DNA from: Algoriphagus iocasae
Lineage (GTDB): Bacteria > Bacteroidota > Bacteroidia > Cytophagales > Cyclobacteriaceae
Assembly: GCF_014206875.1 (NCBI RefSeq)
Contig: NZ_JACIJO010000006.1
Coordinates: forward strand, 87,407 to 151,406
Direction: 5' to 3'
Length of the DNA: 64,000 nucleotides
The position numbers were made by a program, and so were the translations under genes. Shown one piece after another: positions 47,211 to 55,563 of this stretch (positions are counted from its first letter, which is position 1; every line of letters starts with the position of its first letter). Below the pieces are notes generated by a model. It saw only the letters and a program-made list of their open reading frames with translations, did not search any database and was not told where the DNA came from.

Positions 47211-48980
47211 CTATTTGAATAGTTTAAGCTGGTCAAGCATAGCTCCTTCGGAATTATACATTCTTAACTCAAAATCTTCAGATGTGAGCGAGACAGTGAG
47301 GTAGTGGAATCCGCGAAACGTTTTGGCTGCAAATGGAATTCTATTTGGGGCAAAATCTTCCAGGTTGCCACCCATACCTCCAGTTTGAACGAAATGAATG
47401 CCCTCACTGAGATTGATCTTGTCTTCCTTCATAGGTAGTGTGCGCATGTAGGTGTGAAGATGTCCATAAAACATCACCTGTACACCATGTGCTTCCATAA
47501 GTCTAAGCAGGGGTTGAAGATTCCGGTCCCCATGTGTACTTTCTCCTTTCCAAGTATTCCCATAGTCATCTTCATCAGCAGAGTAAGGTGCATGATGCAT
47601 GGAAACAAATTTCCATGGCTTTTTGCTGCTAGTCAACTCAGTTTTCAGCCATTCGTATTGTACTCCTCCAGGCTGAAGACCTTCCATATCATTGCTGTTC
47701 AACATGAAAAATTCACCGGGACCATAACTGAAATTATAATATCCGCCAGGAGAAGCTTGTCGGTGGTATTGATTGTACCAAAAGAGATCTCCTTCCCCAT
47801 TTCCGGGTACGGGCATCATGGGAATGCGTGAAGTAAGAGCTGAAGTGCCGGGAAAGTATTCTTGCGTCCATTGCCAATGGTCATTTTTCTTTCCACCGTC
47901 AGTCACATCCCCCATATGAATCAAAAAGTCAGGTCGCTCATCCCATAGTTTAATTCCTATTTGCTCGTTTATCCAAGGTCTACCTTCTGTATCTGAGACT
48001 ACACCAAATAAAACAGGGTTGTCCGACTCAGGTGGAGTCCTGAAAGTTAAAACTCCGGAATCCAAAGTGTTTCCAAAACTGTCTTCTGAAATTACTTGGT
48101 AAAAGTAAGCTTGGGAAGGATTAAGGTCTGAAATAGTTGCAGTAACGATGGTATTATTATCGGCAGGGAGAGATACCGTGTTTTGCAATGGTAAACTTGT
48201 TCCATACTTGATTTCTGTCTTGGCTGTCCTGTCAGTTTCAAAAGTTATCTGAATGGAACGTGGACTAGGTGAATAAAGGTAGGGCTCGGCCATAAAATGA
48301 AAGCTGACAGGAAAACGTCTTCCAGTTTCTTTTATAGCCTGATGAGCTTCGAAATTTCCTTGGATTACACTACTGCTTAATGCCTTTTGGTGAATGGAAA
48401 GATGCTTAATCCAGTCATCCAATGCCATATATGGCTCCTGTTTCAAATAGCTCTGAATCACAATAGTTCTTTCTGAAAGAGCTATTTTTTGCGTTGATAT
48501 CAAAACAGCATTTTCCCAAGTTTCAAGCACTCCGTTTTGATAGGTTAGTACTAGATGCGCCCAATATTCACTCCAGGGCTTTTGTTTTATTTCCCCTTTT
48601 GAAAATTGATAGAGACCATCCCAAAGTCCAAAAACACTTGTTTCACCAATAAATACTTCAAATCCTATGGGTTGGTTTACGTGATCCAAAAGCCAAAATT
48701 CCAAAGAAAATGAAGCCAAGTCCACGGTATCTTTTAAATCAAACAAATATTGCTTGCTTACCTCCTGATTGATTTGGTGATTGGGGAAATACCTGCTTTG
48801 GTGAATTTCGTATTGATTTAGGCTGAGACTATCCTGGAAGAGTGGACTTGCTGCATTTCTTGGAAGGCCAGCATTGGGCCAAAACCATCGATCAAGAATT
48901 GGTTGATCTCCGGTTTGGGCTTTTGCCAGTTGAGGTAAAAAGAAAAGTAGGTATATCGCAAAATGGATGTAGGGCTTCAT
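47211..48980 (-). CDS. Metallophosphoesterase with LamG-like N-terminus, altered GNH motif
   Basis: 589 residues. Signal peptide 1-21, a LamG/concanavalin-like region (about 50-200, with YLFDLKDTVDLASFSLEFW), an Fn3-like purple-acid-phosphatase domain (about 220-325, RSIQITFETDRTAKTEI) and a metallophosphatase core. Visible motifs: VVSDTEG, HMGDVTDG, PGNGEGD, SMHHAPYSA and GHLHTYM. Most metal ligands are present but the histidine of GNH(D/E), the usual general acid, is replaced by glycine. Either catalysis is altered or this subfamily uses another residue. It is convergent with the XRE-cupin gene; the FAD oxidoreductase lies 113 bp upstream on the same strand, so it can belong to the phosphonate-type unit. 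Substrate unknown. Confidence 0.85.
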   Translation of the reverse strand: MKPYIHFAIYLLFFLPQLAKAQTGDQPILDRWFWPNAGLPRNAASPLFQDSLSLNQYEIHQSRYFPNHQINQEVSKQYLFDLKDTVDLASFSLEFWLLDHVNQPIGFEVFIGETSVFGLWDGLYQFSKGEIKQKPWSEYWAHLVLTYQNGVLETWENAVLISTQKIALSERTIVIQSYLKQEPYMALDDWIKHLSIHQKALSSSVIQGNFEAHQAIKETGRRFPVSFHFMAEPYLYSPSPRSIQITFETDRTAKTEIKYGTSLPLQNTVSLPADNNTIVTATISDLNPSQAYFYQVISEDSFGNTLDSGVLTFRTPPESDNPVLFGVVSDTEGRPWINEQIGIKLWDERPDFLIHMGDVTDGGKKNDHWQWTQEYFPGTSALTSRIPMMPVPGNGEGDLFWYNQYHRQASPGGYYNFSYGPGEFFMLNSNDMEGLQPGGVQYEWLKTELTSSKKPWKFVSMHHAPYSADEDDYGNTWKGESTHGDRNLQPLLRLMEAHGVQVMFYGHLHTYMRTLPMKEDKINLSEGIHFVQTGGMGGNLEDFAPNRIPFAAKTFRGFHYLTVSLTSEDFELRMYNSEGAMLDQLKLFK

Positions 48981-49093
48981 TCAATACAGGTCTGAATTGT
49001 TAAGCAATTCTAAATAAATTATGACTCAAGCATTTTAAGATCCCATTACCAAATTATCAATTGATTACATCCATAGACTTGATTTCCGATTAC

Positions 49094-50227
49094 TTAAGAA
49101 TTCAGGGTGGATGAGGTTACCTCTTCACCCAGGCCAAAAGATAATGTCATACCTGCTCCTCCCATCCCGTTGACTATAGTGACAGTATCGTCAACTCGAT
49201 GCACAAATTCAGTAGCACCATTGGTCATTTTTGGGTAGATACCGTGCCAAGTACTTCCAATTTCCCAGTCTTTGAAATGGGCGAACGTTTTCAACACATT
49301 CAAGATCAATTTGTTAATGTGTTGAGTGTCAAAAGGAGTGAAATTTAATCCATATTCGTGACTGTCACCCACGGTCAGTTCTCCGGTTCCATTTTGAGAT
49401 ACCATCACGTGGATACCCAGGTCCAAAAGCTCTTTGTACTGTTCAGTATATACTTCCTTCAATTTTGATAGGGAAGAGGCAACTTGAAAACCTTTGTAAT
49501 GTATAAAACTTAACCCGGCACAAAGTGGTGGCCCAATTCGCCAGTTTTGAGGTTGCTGCACCAATCGCATCATTTGAAGTTTACACTTGGTAATAGGTGT
49601 TGACTCAAATAATTCAGGGTATAAGGTTTCAAAATCTGCCCCACTACAGACAAATATTTTTTCCGCAGACCAGGATTTCTGTCCGCTGTAGACAGTATTC
49701 CCTTCGATCCTTGAAATGGCCCTGTTCCAAATGAAATTAACTTCTGGAAGGGTATTAAGGTAATTGGCTGTTTTAGCCACTGCCTCACGAGGATCTACGA
49801 TCATCTCTTCATTTGTCCAAAGAGCCCCTTTTAATCCTTTTCCTACTGTTGCAGGACTCTTGGCCAGAGCTTCTTCGGGAGTAAGTTGCTGAGCGGAATT
49901 TTTTCCTTTCATAGCGGCTACATATTCTGAAACCACCTGTAGCTCCAGATCAGTGTATGCCAAATGCAAAGCGCCAGTCTGTTCAGCCCAAAAGCCTGCT
50001 TTTTCAGCCATTTCAAGCCAGATTTCCCGACTACGCATAGCTCTCTGGAAGCTAGGACCTTGTTCCTGACCTATAGGCCATATCATCCCAAAATTCCTTA
50101 CAGATGCTCCCTGTGCTTGGGGGTGACGCTCGATAACAGTTACTTTCCAGCCTTTGGCTTGGAGAGCTCGAGTCATGGATAATCCTACGATTCCAGCACC
50201 AATTACGATTGCATGAGGTTGATTCAT
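49094..50227 (-). CDS. FAD-dependent oxidoreductase of the phosphonate-associated TIGR03364 group
   Basis: 377 residues from the ATG at 50227. A longer frame to 50314 would start inside repeat copy B and its extra 29 residues resemble the translation of copy A, so it was rejected. FAD-binding GAGIVGLSMTRAL at about 9-21, VTVIERHPQAQGASVRNFGMIWP (the NFGMIWP box is characteristic of the group), and a C-terminal VNGMGGAGMTLSFGLGE. Relatives are amine oxidases acting on N-methylated or plain 2-aminoethylphosphonate in phosphonate operons, producing phosphonoacetaldehyde. With the PhnX-like hydrolase upstream this makes a two-step C-P cleavage route; this is by family knowledge, not shown here. 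Confidence 0.85.
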   Translation of the reverse strand: MNQPHAIVIGAGIVGLSMTRALQAKGWKVTVIERHPQAQGASVRNFGMIWPIGQEQGPSFQRAMRSREIWLEMAEKAGFWAEQTGALHLAYTDLELQVVSEYVAAMKGKNSAQQLTPEEALAKSPATVGKGLKGALWTNEEMIVDPREAVAKTANYLNTLPEVNFIWNRAISRIEGNTVYSGQKSWSAEKIFVCSGADFETLYPELFESTPITKCKLQMMRLVQQPQNWRIGPPLCAGLSFIHYKGFQVASSLSKLKEVYTEQYKELLDLGIHVMVSQNGTGELTVGDSHEYGLNFTPFDTQHINKLILNVLKTFAHFKDWEIGSTWHGIYPKMTNGATEFVHRVDDTVTIVNGMGGAGMTLSFGLGEEVTSSTLNS

Positions 50228-50284
50228 ATTTTTAATTATTTGAAAAAAACAGTGACAGGATTTGAGAGTTGTTATTTTAACTTT

Positions 50285-50425
50285 TATGTATATCCGCTTT
50301 CTTACAAGTAGCAAAAGGAAAAGGGGTTTGAAGTATATTTCTACCTGCTATAGACAGTGGACTTTCGTCGTAGGACGATTATCCGCGACTTTCTAAACTC
50401 AATCTTTAACTACTTGTACCATTGC
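50285..50425 (-). repeat. Structured dispersed repeat, copy B
   Basis: Inverted relative to copy A (37475-37613). It lies between the stop of the PhnX-like gene and the start of the FAD oxidoreductase gene. On the minus strand it carries CAAGTAG near its start and CTACTTG near its end, which can pair; at the same place copy A has CCAGTAG and CTACTGG, a compensatory pair of changes that keeps the stem. The inner TCGTC/GACGA stem is also kept while the 4-nt loop differs. No ORF belongs to it, and it seems to interrupt the intergenic space of an otherwise compact gene run. Confidence 0.7.
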
Positions 50426-50436
50426 GTAGAATCATA

Positions 50437-51138
50437 TCAATTTTTTAAAGCAATGATTTCTTTTAACTCAAGTAATGAGTCGATGATGAAATCAGGATCT
50501 GCAGTATTCAATTGCTCTGAGGTTTGAGCCCCTGTGGTCACACCTAATGTCAACCCGCATTTCGCAGATTTTCCCTCTTCAATATCTACGATAGAATCAC
50601 CGACTTTTGCCACTTCTTTTTCATTGCTAATCCCACACTTTTCCATGGCTACAAAGATCATATCAGGTGCAGGTCTGCTGTTTTTCACATCATCGGCTGT
50701 AACCAAAGCATCAAATGTGATTCCTTCTTTCCAGCCAAGTTTTGTTAATAGAGAAAGTGCCGTCTTTTCGTTGTAGCCTGTATTTAAAGCTACTTTGATT
50801 CCGTTTTCTCTTAAATATTCAAACAGGCTAAGAGTACCTTCATAGGTGGTGACTTCCAGATTGGAGTAGGCTTCCTTGAGGATATTCAGAAAATCTGCAA
50901 AAGCTGTTTGAGCGTTTTTTTCAAGTTCCTCTTTGCTGGAATATGCAGGCTTCATAATATCTCTTACCGCTTGTAATTTTTCTTTTCCACCACCTACTAA
51001 AAGGACGGTTTCCAGTGAAAAGTCATGTCCCAATTTATTGATCGCTTTCTGAAGTGATTTGTAAACAACATTGTTTTCGTTTACTGTTGTTCCTGCCATG
51101 TCAAATACTACTAGGCGGATAAAGTGTTTTTCGCTCAT
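50437..51138 (-). CDS. PhnX-like HAD hydrolase (phosphonatase-like)
   Basis: 233 residues. Motif I is VVFDMAGTTV with the nucleophile Asp13 and Ala15, the D-x-A pattern of phosphonoacetaldehyde hydrolase instead of the D-x-D of ordinary HAD phosphatases. VGGGKEK places Lys52 where PhnX has its Schiff-base lysine in the cap. NTGYNEK, VTADDVKNSRPAPDM and KVGDSIVDIEEG match the later PhnX motifs. It should cleave phosphonoacetaldehyde or a close relative to an aldehyde and phosphate. The PhnX His next to the lysine is not kept (KEKLQ), so the substrate may differ. It is flanked by the alcohol dehydrogenase upstream (30 bp) and by repeat copy B and the FAD enzyme downstream. Confidence 0.88.
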   Translation of the reverse strand: MSEKHFIRLVVFDMAGTTVNENNVVYKSLQKAINKLGHDFSLETVLLVGGGKEKLQAVRDIMKPAYSSKEELEKNAQTAFADFLNILKEAYSNLEVTTYEGTLSLFEYLRENGIKVALNTGYNEKTALSLLTKLGWKEGITFDALVTADDVKNSRPAPDMIFVAMEKCGISNEKEVAKVGDSIVDIEEGKSAKCGLTLGVTTGAQTSEQLNTADPDFIIDSLLELKEIIALKN

Positions 51139-51168
51139 TTTATAATGGAATTGTAAATGGTATTTCGA

Positions 51169-52254
51169 TTAATTTGGGGTGATCCCTATTCTGTAATTCC
51201 CAGATTCATTAGCCGTTTTAAATGCTTGGTCTAGCTGGGGCAAAGGGAAGTCTTCTGCTACAAGAGACTCAAATGGAAAGGTGTGATGAGTTGCCTCCAG
51301 GAATTTAATTGCTTTAGCAAGATCTTCTGGGATATAATTATGCAATCCTTTGATTGTTATGATTCTTCTTACAATGGATTCTGCATTGATTGCAAGGTCC
51401 CGTTGGGAATATACCGCGCCAACCCAAATAGAGATCCCTCCTATATTTAATAAAGCAAGTCCTTTTTCCATTGCTTCTGCAGATCCAGAAGTGTCAATGA
51501 CCACATCTATACCTCCAAAAATTTTTACTTTTTCTATAATTTCAGCTACAGAAAGACTTGCTTCGAAACCATGATTTGCTCCGAATTTCATACTGTTAGC
51601 GATACGGTCTGGGTCAAGATCCATAGAGAAAATAGTTGTCGCACCTTCATAACTCGCCATTGCACAAGCTGAAATGCCTAGCATTCCTGCTCCGATCACT
51701 AAAACATTTTTACCAGTCAGATCTCCGGCCAACCGTAAACCCCCAGCAATTGTAGCGTGAGTACAATTTAATGGTGCAGCTTCCTTTGGAGAAATTGAGG
51801 TGGGTATCTTAAAAATGTCTGTACCCTTTCTTAGGTGACAATGTGTGGCAAATCCGCCGCTTAGTACATCCTCCTCTTGGATTTTTTCATGCCCATATTT
51901 GAAAAGGTCAGCGGATTTTTGTGGAATTCCCTTAGCAGCCATTTCTCCCTCATGATCATGTGCATAGACGGACCAAGTGATCAGATCTCCTAATTCAAGT
52001 TGCTTGCCATAAAAATCCTTTGGAGGCTCTTGTGCCAGATGGATTACCTTGCCGATCATTTCGTGTCCCAAGACACTGGGAGCATGGGCACAGCGTCTTC
52101 CATAATAAGAATGTAAATCACTGGTGCAGATGGTACTATAGGTGATTTCGACGATTACTTCTCCACTAGAAAGTTCAGGAAGGTTTACTTGAAGAGCTTG
52201 AAAAGGTTTGTCTACTTCATTAAATACCATTGCTAGGGCTTGATTCTTATCCAT
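51169..52254 (-). CDS. Zinc-type alcohol dehydrogenase, phosphonate-associated TIGR03366-like
   Basis: 361 residues, medium-chain dehydrogenase. Catalytic-zinc residues are in TICTSDLHSYYG and LGHEMIG; the Rossmann segment is NVLVIGAGMLGISACAMA. PQKSADLFKYGHE and the position within this cluster match the group proposed for phosphonate catabolism. The loop that normally holds four structural-zinc cysteines keeps its length but has none of them (PQKS where relatives usually have PQKC). It may oxidise or reduce an aldehyde or alcohol made by the HAD hydrolase. It starts 30 bp upstream of that gene on the same strand and is probably co-transcribed with it. Divergent from DUF5690 at 52576. Confidence 0.84.
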   Translation of the reverse strand: MDKNQALAMVFNEVDKPFQALQVNLPELSSGEVIVEITYSTICTSDLHSYYGRRCAHAPSVLGHEMIGKVIHLAQEPPKDFYGKQLELGDLITWSVYAHDHEGEMAAKGIPQKSADLFKYGHEKIQEEDVLSGGFATHCHLRKGTDIFKIPTSISPKEAAPLNCTHATIAGGLRLAGDLTGKNVLVIGAGMLGISACAMASYEGATTIFSMDLDPDRIANSMKFGANHGFEASLSVAEIIEKVKIFGGIDVVIDTSGSAEAMEKGLALLNIGGISIWVGAVYSQRDLAINAESIVRRIITIKGLHNYIPEDLAKAIKFLEATHHTFPFESLVAEDFPLPQLDQAFKTANESGNYRIGITPN

Positions 52255-52575
52255 ATTTAATAGTTGTAGTCTTTTATTAAATCAAAAAAACAAGAATTGA
52301 GATGTTTGTTTCTTATGCAAATTAACTTAAATATTTTCCAATAAGGAAAATTAATTTCTTGTTTGAAAACTTAATAATCACTTAACATTCCAGGTTCAAT
52401 TTTATTTTTTAGGCCTAATACCTTTGAGGCAAAAGAACATTTTTGCCTTTAAATGCAAGCAAATGAGTGCTCTTTCCATTTTGAAAAAGTAAACTGGTCT
52501 CCCAAATGGCAGGTGTCAGTAGTTTGTTTTTAAGGCTCGAAATGGTTTGTGTGTAAGAGCTTGGAATTTCCTGTT
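52255..52575. promoter_or_regulatory. Divergent intergenic region, alcohol dehydrogenase and DUF5690
   Basis: 321 bp without an ORF. Two palindromes are visible: ATTTTCC/GGAAAAT at 52333-52339 and 52345-52351, and AGGCAAAA/TTTTGCCT at 52427-52434 and 52441-52448. Either could be the operator of a cupin regulator; the second, nearer to DUF5690, could also be a small terminator-like hairpin. No promoter box is certain. Confidence 0.45.
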
Positions 52576-53874
52576 ATGAAAAATTATTCTGTTTTTATTT
52601 CTAAGAACTTACCGGGCAAATCAACGATCATGTTGATGGTAGGTGCATTTTTGTGCTATACAGGTATGTATGCTGTACGAAAGTCTTTTCTAGCAGGTCA
52701 ATATTCTGAAATTGACTTTTTTGGGATGGACTTTAAGACGGTCCTTGTGATTAGTCAGGTTTTGGGTTACATGTTTTCCAAATTCTTGGGAATCAAGCTT
52801 GTTTCTGAAATGACATCTACCAAAAGATCTAAGTTCTTAATAGGATTGGTAGGCTTTGCTTTACTTATGCTTTTAGTCTTTGCTTATCTTCCAAGTAATT
52901 TGAAACCTATTGCTTTGTTTCTAAATGGGTTGCCATTAGGGATGGTCTTTGGATTAGTGTTTTCCTATTTGGAAGGAAGAAAAAACACTGAATTATTAGC
53001 AGCTGCACTGAGTGCAACCTTTATTTTTTCAACTGGTTTTGTCAAAACTATTGGAGTCTGGCTGATTCAGGATTTTAATGTAGGAGAATATATTATGCCT
53101 TTTCTAACAGGTCTACTGTTCTTTCCCCCATTTCTTATTGCAGTTAAAATGCTAAGTTCCTGTGAGAATAGGTCTGCCGAAGACATCAGTCTTAGAAGTG
53201 AGCGGGTTCCAATGAATGCAAGTCAGCGGCGAAAGTTTGTAAAGGAAAATGGATTAATGTTTGGTGGCTTAGTGTTAATCTATGTCCTGCTAACTATAGT
53301 CCGAGACTTTAGAGACAATTTTATGGTCGAATTTTGGGCGGAACTGGGTATGCAGGGTAAGCCTGAGTTGATTACTTTAACCGAAATTCCTGTGGCAATA
53401 ATTGTATTAATTATAGCAGCTGCAGGTGTACTGATTCGGGATAATCGTAAAGCCTTTAAATTTGGTATTTATCTTAGTTTAGTCTCCTGTATTGGAATTG
53501 TGCTTTTTACTTGGCTCTTCAAGATTCAGTTAGTACCGCCAATTTGGTGGATGATTATCAACGGTGTAGGTTTGTATTTGCCTTATATCCTTTTCCACTG
53601 TTTGATTTTTGAGCGTTTTGTTTCTTTGCTGAAATTTAGCGGAAACGTAGGCTTTCTGTTTTATACAGCGGATGCTCTGGGGTATACAGGGAGCGTAGGA
53701 GTATTGCTTTTCAAGGAATTCAGTAATTCCCAACTCACTTGGGTGAATTTTTTAGGAGACCTGAATCAAGTGACAGGCATCATCATGACATTAGTTTGTA
53801 TTATGACCCTAGTGCTATTACAGACAAAAACTAAAAAAAACAGTCGATACTCAATTAGTCCTAGTTCATTGTAA
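52576..53874 (+). CDS. DUF5690-type MFS-like membrane transporter
   Basis: 432 residues from the ATG at 52576; a GTG 27 bp upstream is possible. About 11-12 hydrophobic helices. The N-terminal repeat contains CYTGMYAVRKSFLAG, and ISQVLGYMFSKFLGIK at about 70-85, which recalls the helix-4 loop of organophosphate:phosphate antiporters (GlpT/UhpT), though overall it is DUF5690. In this setting it may import a phosphonate or an organophosphate across the inner membrane; that is inference. It is divergent from the alcohol dehydrogenase and convergent with the second XRE-cupin gene, whose 3' end overlaps its own by 14 bp. Confidence 0.82.
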   Translation: MKNYSVFISKNLPGKSTIMLMVGAFLCYTGMYAVRKSFLAGQYSEIDFFGMDFKTVLVISQVLGYMFSKFLGIKLVSEMTSTKRSKFLIGLVGFALLMLLVFAYLPSNLKPIALFLNGLPLGMVFGLVFSYLEGRKNTELLAAALSATFIFSTGFVKTIGVWLIQDFNVGEYIMPFLTGLLFFPPFLIAVKMLSSCENRSAEDISLRSERVPMNASQRRKFVKENGLMFGGLVLIYVLLTIVRDFRDNFMVEFWAELGMQGKPELITLTEIPVAIIVLIIAAAGVLIRDNRKAFKFGIYLSLVSCIGIVLFTWLFKIQLVPPIWWMIINGVGLYLPYILFHCLIFERFVSLLKFSGNVGFLFYTADALGYTGSVGVLLFKEFSNSQLTWVNFLGDLNQVTGIIMTLVCIMTLVLLQTKTKKNSRYSISPSSL

Positions 53875-54445
53875 TAAAATATACAACGAGGAGAACAGCA
53901 TCCGAACTGGATTTATTTTGTGGTACATGAGGAATATTCCCATCGAAAAACAGAGAATCTCCTTCATCTAGTTCGAGAACTTCTGATCCTAGTTCAAAGG
54001 AAATATTGCCTTTCAAAATATAGATGTATTCAAATCCAGATGTGGATACACTTGCACGCTGAGCTTGACTTTTTAGAGTGAGCAGAGAAATCTCCATGGA
54101 AGATTTTTCCAAGGGGAAATTCAATATAAGCTCGTATTCATACCCTATGGATTCCTCTTCTTTATTGACGGCAGTATAATCAGATCGTTTACGGAAGATA
54201 TATCCCTTAAATTCATCTTCAGACTTGAGATCGCTAAAGAAATCGCCGATATTCAGATTTAGGGTCTGGATAATTTGAAGCAAGGAAGGAATGGTAGGTA
54301 TCACTCGTCCATTTTCAATTTTCGAGATCATGGCAATTGAAATCCCTGACTTATCTGCCAGCTCACCTACTTTCCATCCAATTTCCTTGCGGATTGATTT
54401 GATTTTATTGCCGATTTGTACGGTCAAGTAATCTGAGTTTGTCAT
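53861..54445 (-). CDS. XRE-family regulator with cupin domain (second copy)
   Basis: 194 residues. XRE helix-turn-helix at about 11-66 (IRKEIGWKVGELADKSG, IAMISKIENGRVIPTIPSL), then a cupin at about 100-190 (YIYILKGNISFELGSE, LDEGDSLFFDGNIPH). Close relative of the protein at 46607-47185. Its stop overlaps the 3' end of DUF5690 by 14 bp in convergent orientation, leaving no room for a terminator between them. It bounds the phosphonate-type cluster at the right side, with the other copy at the left, so the cluster appears bracketed by two ligand-responsive regulators. Confidence 0.92.
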   Translation of the reverse strand: MTNSDYLTVQIGNKIKSIRKEIGWKVGELADKSGISIAMISKIENGRVIPTIPSLLQIIQTLNLNIGDFFSDLKSEDEFKGYIFRKRSDYTAVNKEEESIGYEYELILNFPLEKSSMEISLLTLKSQAQRASVSTSGFEYIYILKGNISFELGSEVLELDEGDSLFFDGNIPHVPQNKSSSDAVLLVVYFITMN

Positions 54446-54827
54446 TTAATGGAATTTAGATCGAAAGTATGAATTTTTTAAATGGACAGTAGCCTTTTGG
54501 TGATTGTAATGTAGACTTATGCTATTAGATTGGGTTTAAGGGAGGGAAAGAGCCAATCCCTATTATTTGAGGAAGAGGGAATTTGAACCGTAATGGAAGA
54601 AGATTTTTATCAATTTAGCGTGGGGCCAGGATGCGGGTGGCTGCGAAGCAACCGAGCGTTAATAAACAGTCCGGTGGACTGTTTTAGCGAAGGGCCAGGT
54701 AGCGGGCAGCCCCGACGACTCGAAATGAAAGACCTCAAGCTATTTGTCTGTATTTCAAATATAGAGGTATTGACTCTATTTATCTCTTTTGGGGAGGCCA
54801 GCAGGAGAGCCTTCCTCTCCGCAGGTA

Positions 54828-54873
54828 AAAATCCTAACAATCTGAAATGGTGATAGTTAGGGTTTTATTTTTT
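54828..54873 (+). terminator. Terminator-like hairpin in gene-free DNA
   Basis: An 11-bp stem with one G-T pair (54828-54838 AAAATCCTAAC with 54856-54866 GTTAGGGTTTT) followed by a run of T. No plus-strand gene ends close upstream, so either it terminates a small RNA or relic, or it is part of the element around it. Confidence 0.55.
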
Positions 54874-54980
54874 AATTCAGTAGCGAAATCAGTAGCGAAT
54901 TCATCTGTTTTTTGATCAAAAAAGAGCCTTTGAATAAAATTTCCAGATTATTGCCTTTTAGCTGCTCGTACTTTCGTTCG

Positions 54981-55016
54981 GTACGAGTGGTACGAGCTGT
55001 ACGAATCGTACGAATA
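54981..55016. repeat. Four tandem 9-bp GTACGA units
   Basis: Four consecutive 9-bp units, each GTACGA plus three variable bases (GTG, GCT... variants: units begin at 54981, 54990, 54999 and 55008). A further partial CGTAC precedes them. GTAC is itself a palindrome. Short iterated units could be a binding array, but no adjacent replication or regulator gene supports it. Confidence 0.6.
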
Positions 55017-55563
55017 GTTTCAATTTCAGTTTTAAGAGGCTTCTCACGGGTTTTAAATACTATTGGTGGGCGAAATCTATCTGTAGGTCTAAAGTCTTGG
55101 AGATGGTATGAAAATGGGTTAAGAGATAAGAGATGTATTGCATAAGTAGGTTGGTGCTCTACAGAATAGATAGTTAAAAAATAATTTTGTTCTATATATT
55201 ATGATTAATAAAACCCTTTTCTTTTGGGAGCCTCTAAGGTGAAGAAAATGATTTAGAATCTTTTTCTAGGTTTTGGCACGGAAAAACTGATTTTTGAGCT
55301 AATTGGTTATCCTGATTTTTGAAATTCGCACTTAATCTTCAAATGTATTATAGAGCTAAAAAACATTGTCAAACTAAATTTGATATAACCAATTAACTGA
55401 GGATAGAAGTCCGATTTGGATTAATATCACTAAATGGTTGTATTCATAGTTGAATTCCATAATAAGAAAATTGAACTGTAGAGACGTTCATATTTCGAAA
55501 TTTTGATCCATTGTTAATGGAAGTTTTCGTTTTTATTGAGGGATGGCTATTGTTTGACAAAAA

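Noticed and set aside
50240..50262. CTGTCAC half-site upstream of the FAD gene on the minus strand
   Set aside because: Only one half of a Pho-box-like motif is present.
50228..50314. N-terminal extension of 29 residues on the FAD oxidoreductase
   Set aside because: The extension is the translation of repeat copy B; the ATG at 50227 begins right at the FAD-binding strand.
37475..50425. Composite transposon bounded by the two repeat copies
   Set aside because: No transposase, no visible target duplication, and one copy splits a gene run; only the repeat itself is supported.
54593..54853. Overlapping short frames of 76-86 codons on both strands
   Set aside because: They cross hairpins and G/C-rich repeats, have no family features and oppose each other; treated as non-coding.
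54912..55145. 77-codon frame with a VRVVRAVRIVRIV stretch
   Set aside because: The repetitive peptide is only the translation of the 9-bp GTACGA tandem repeat.
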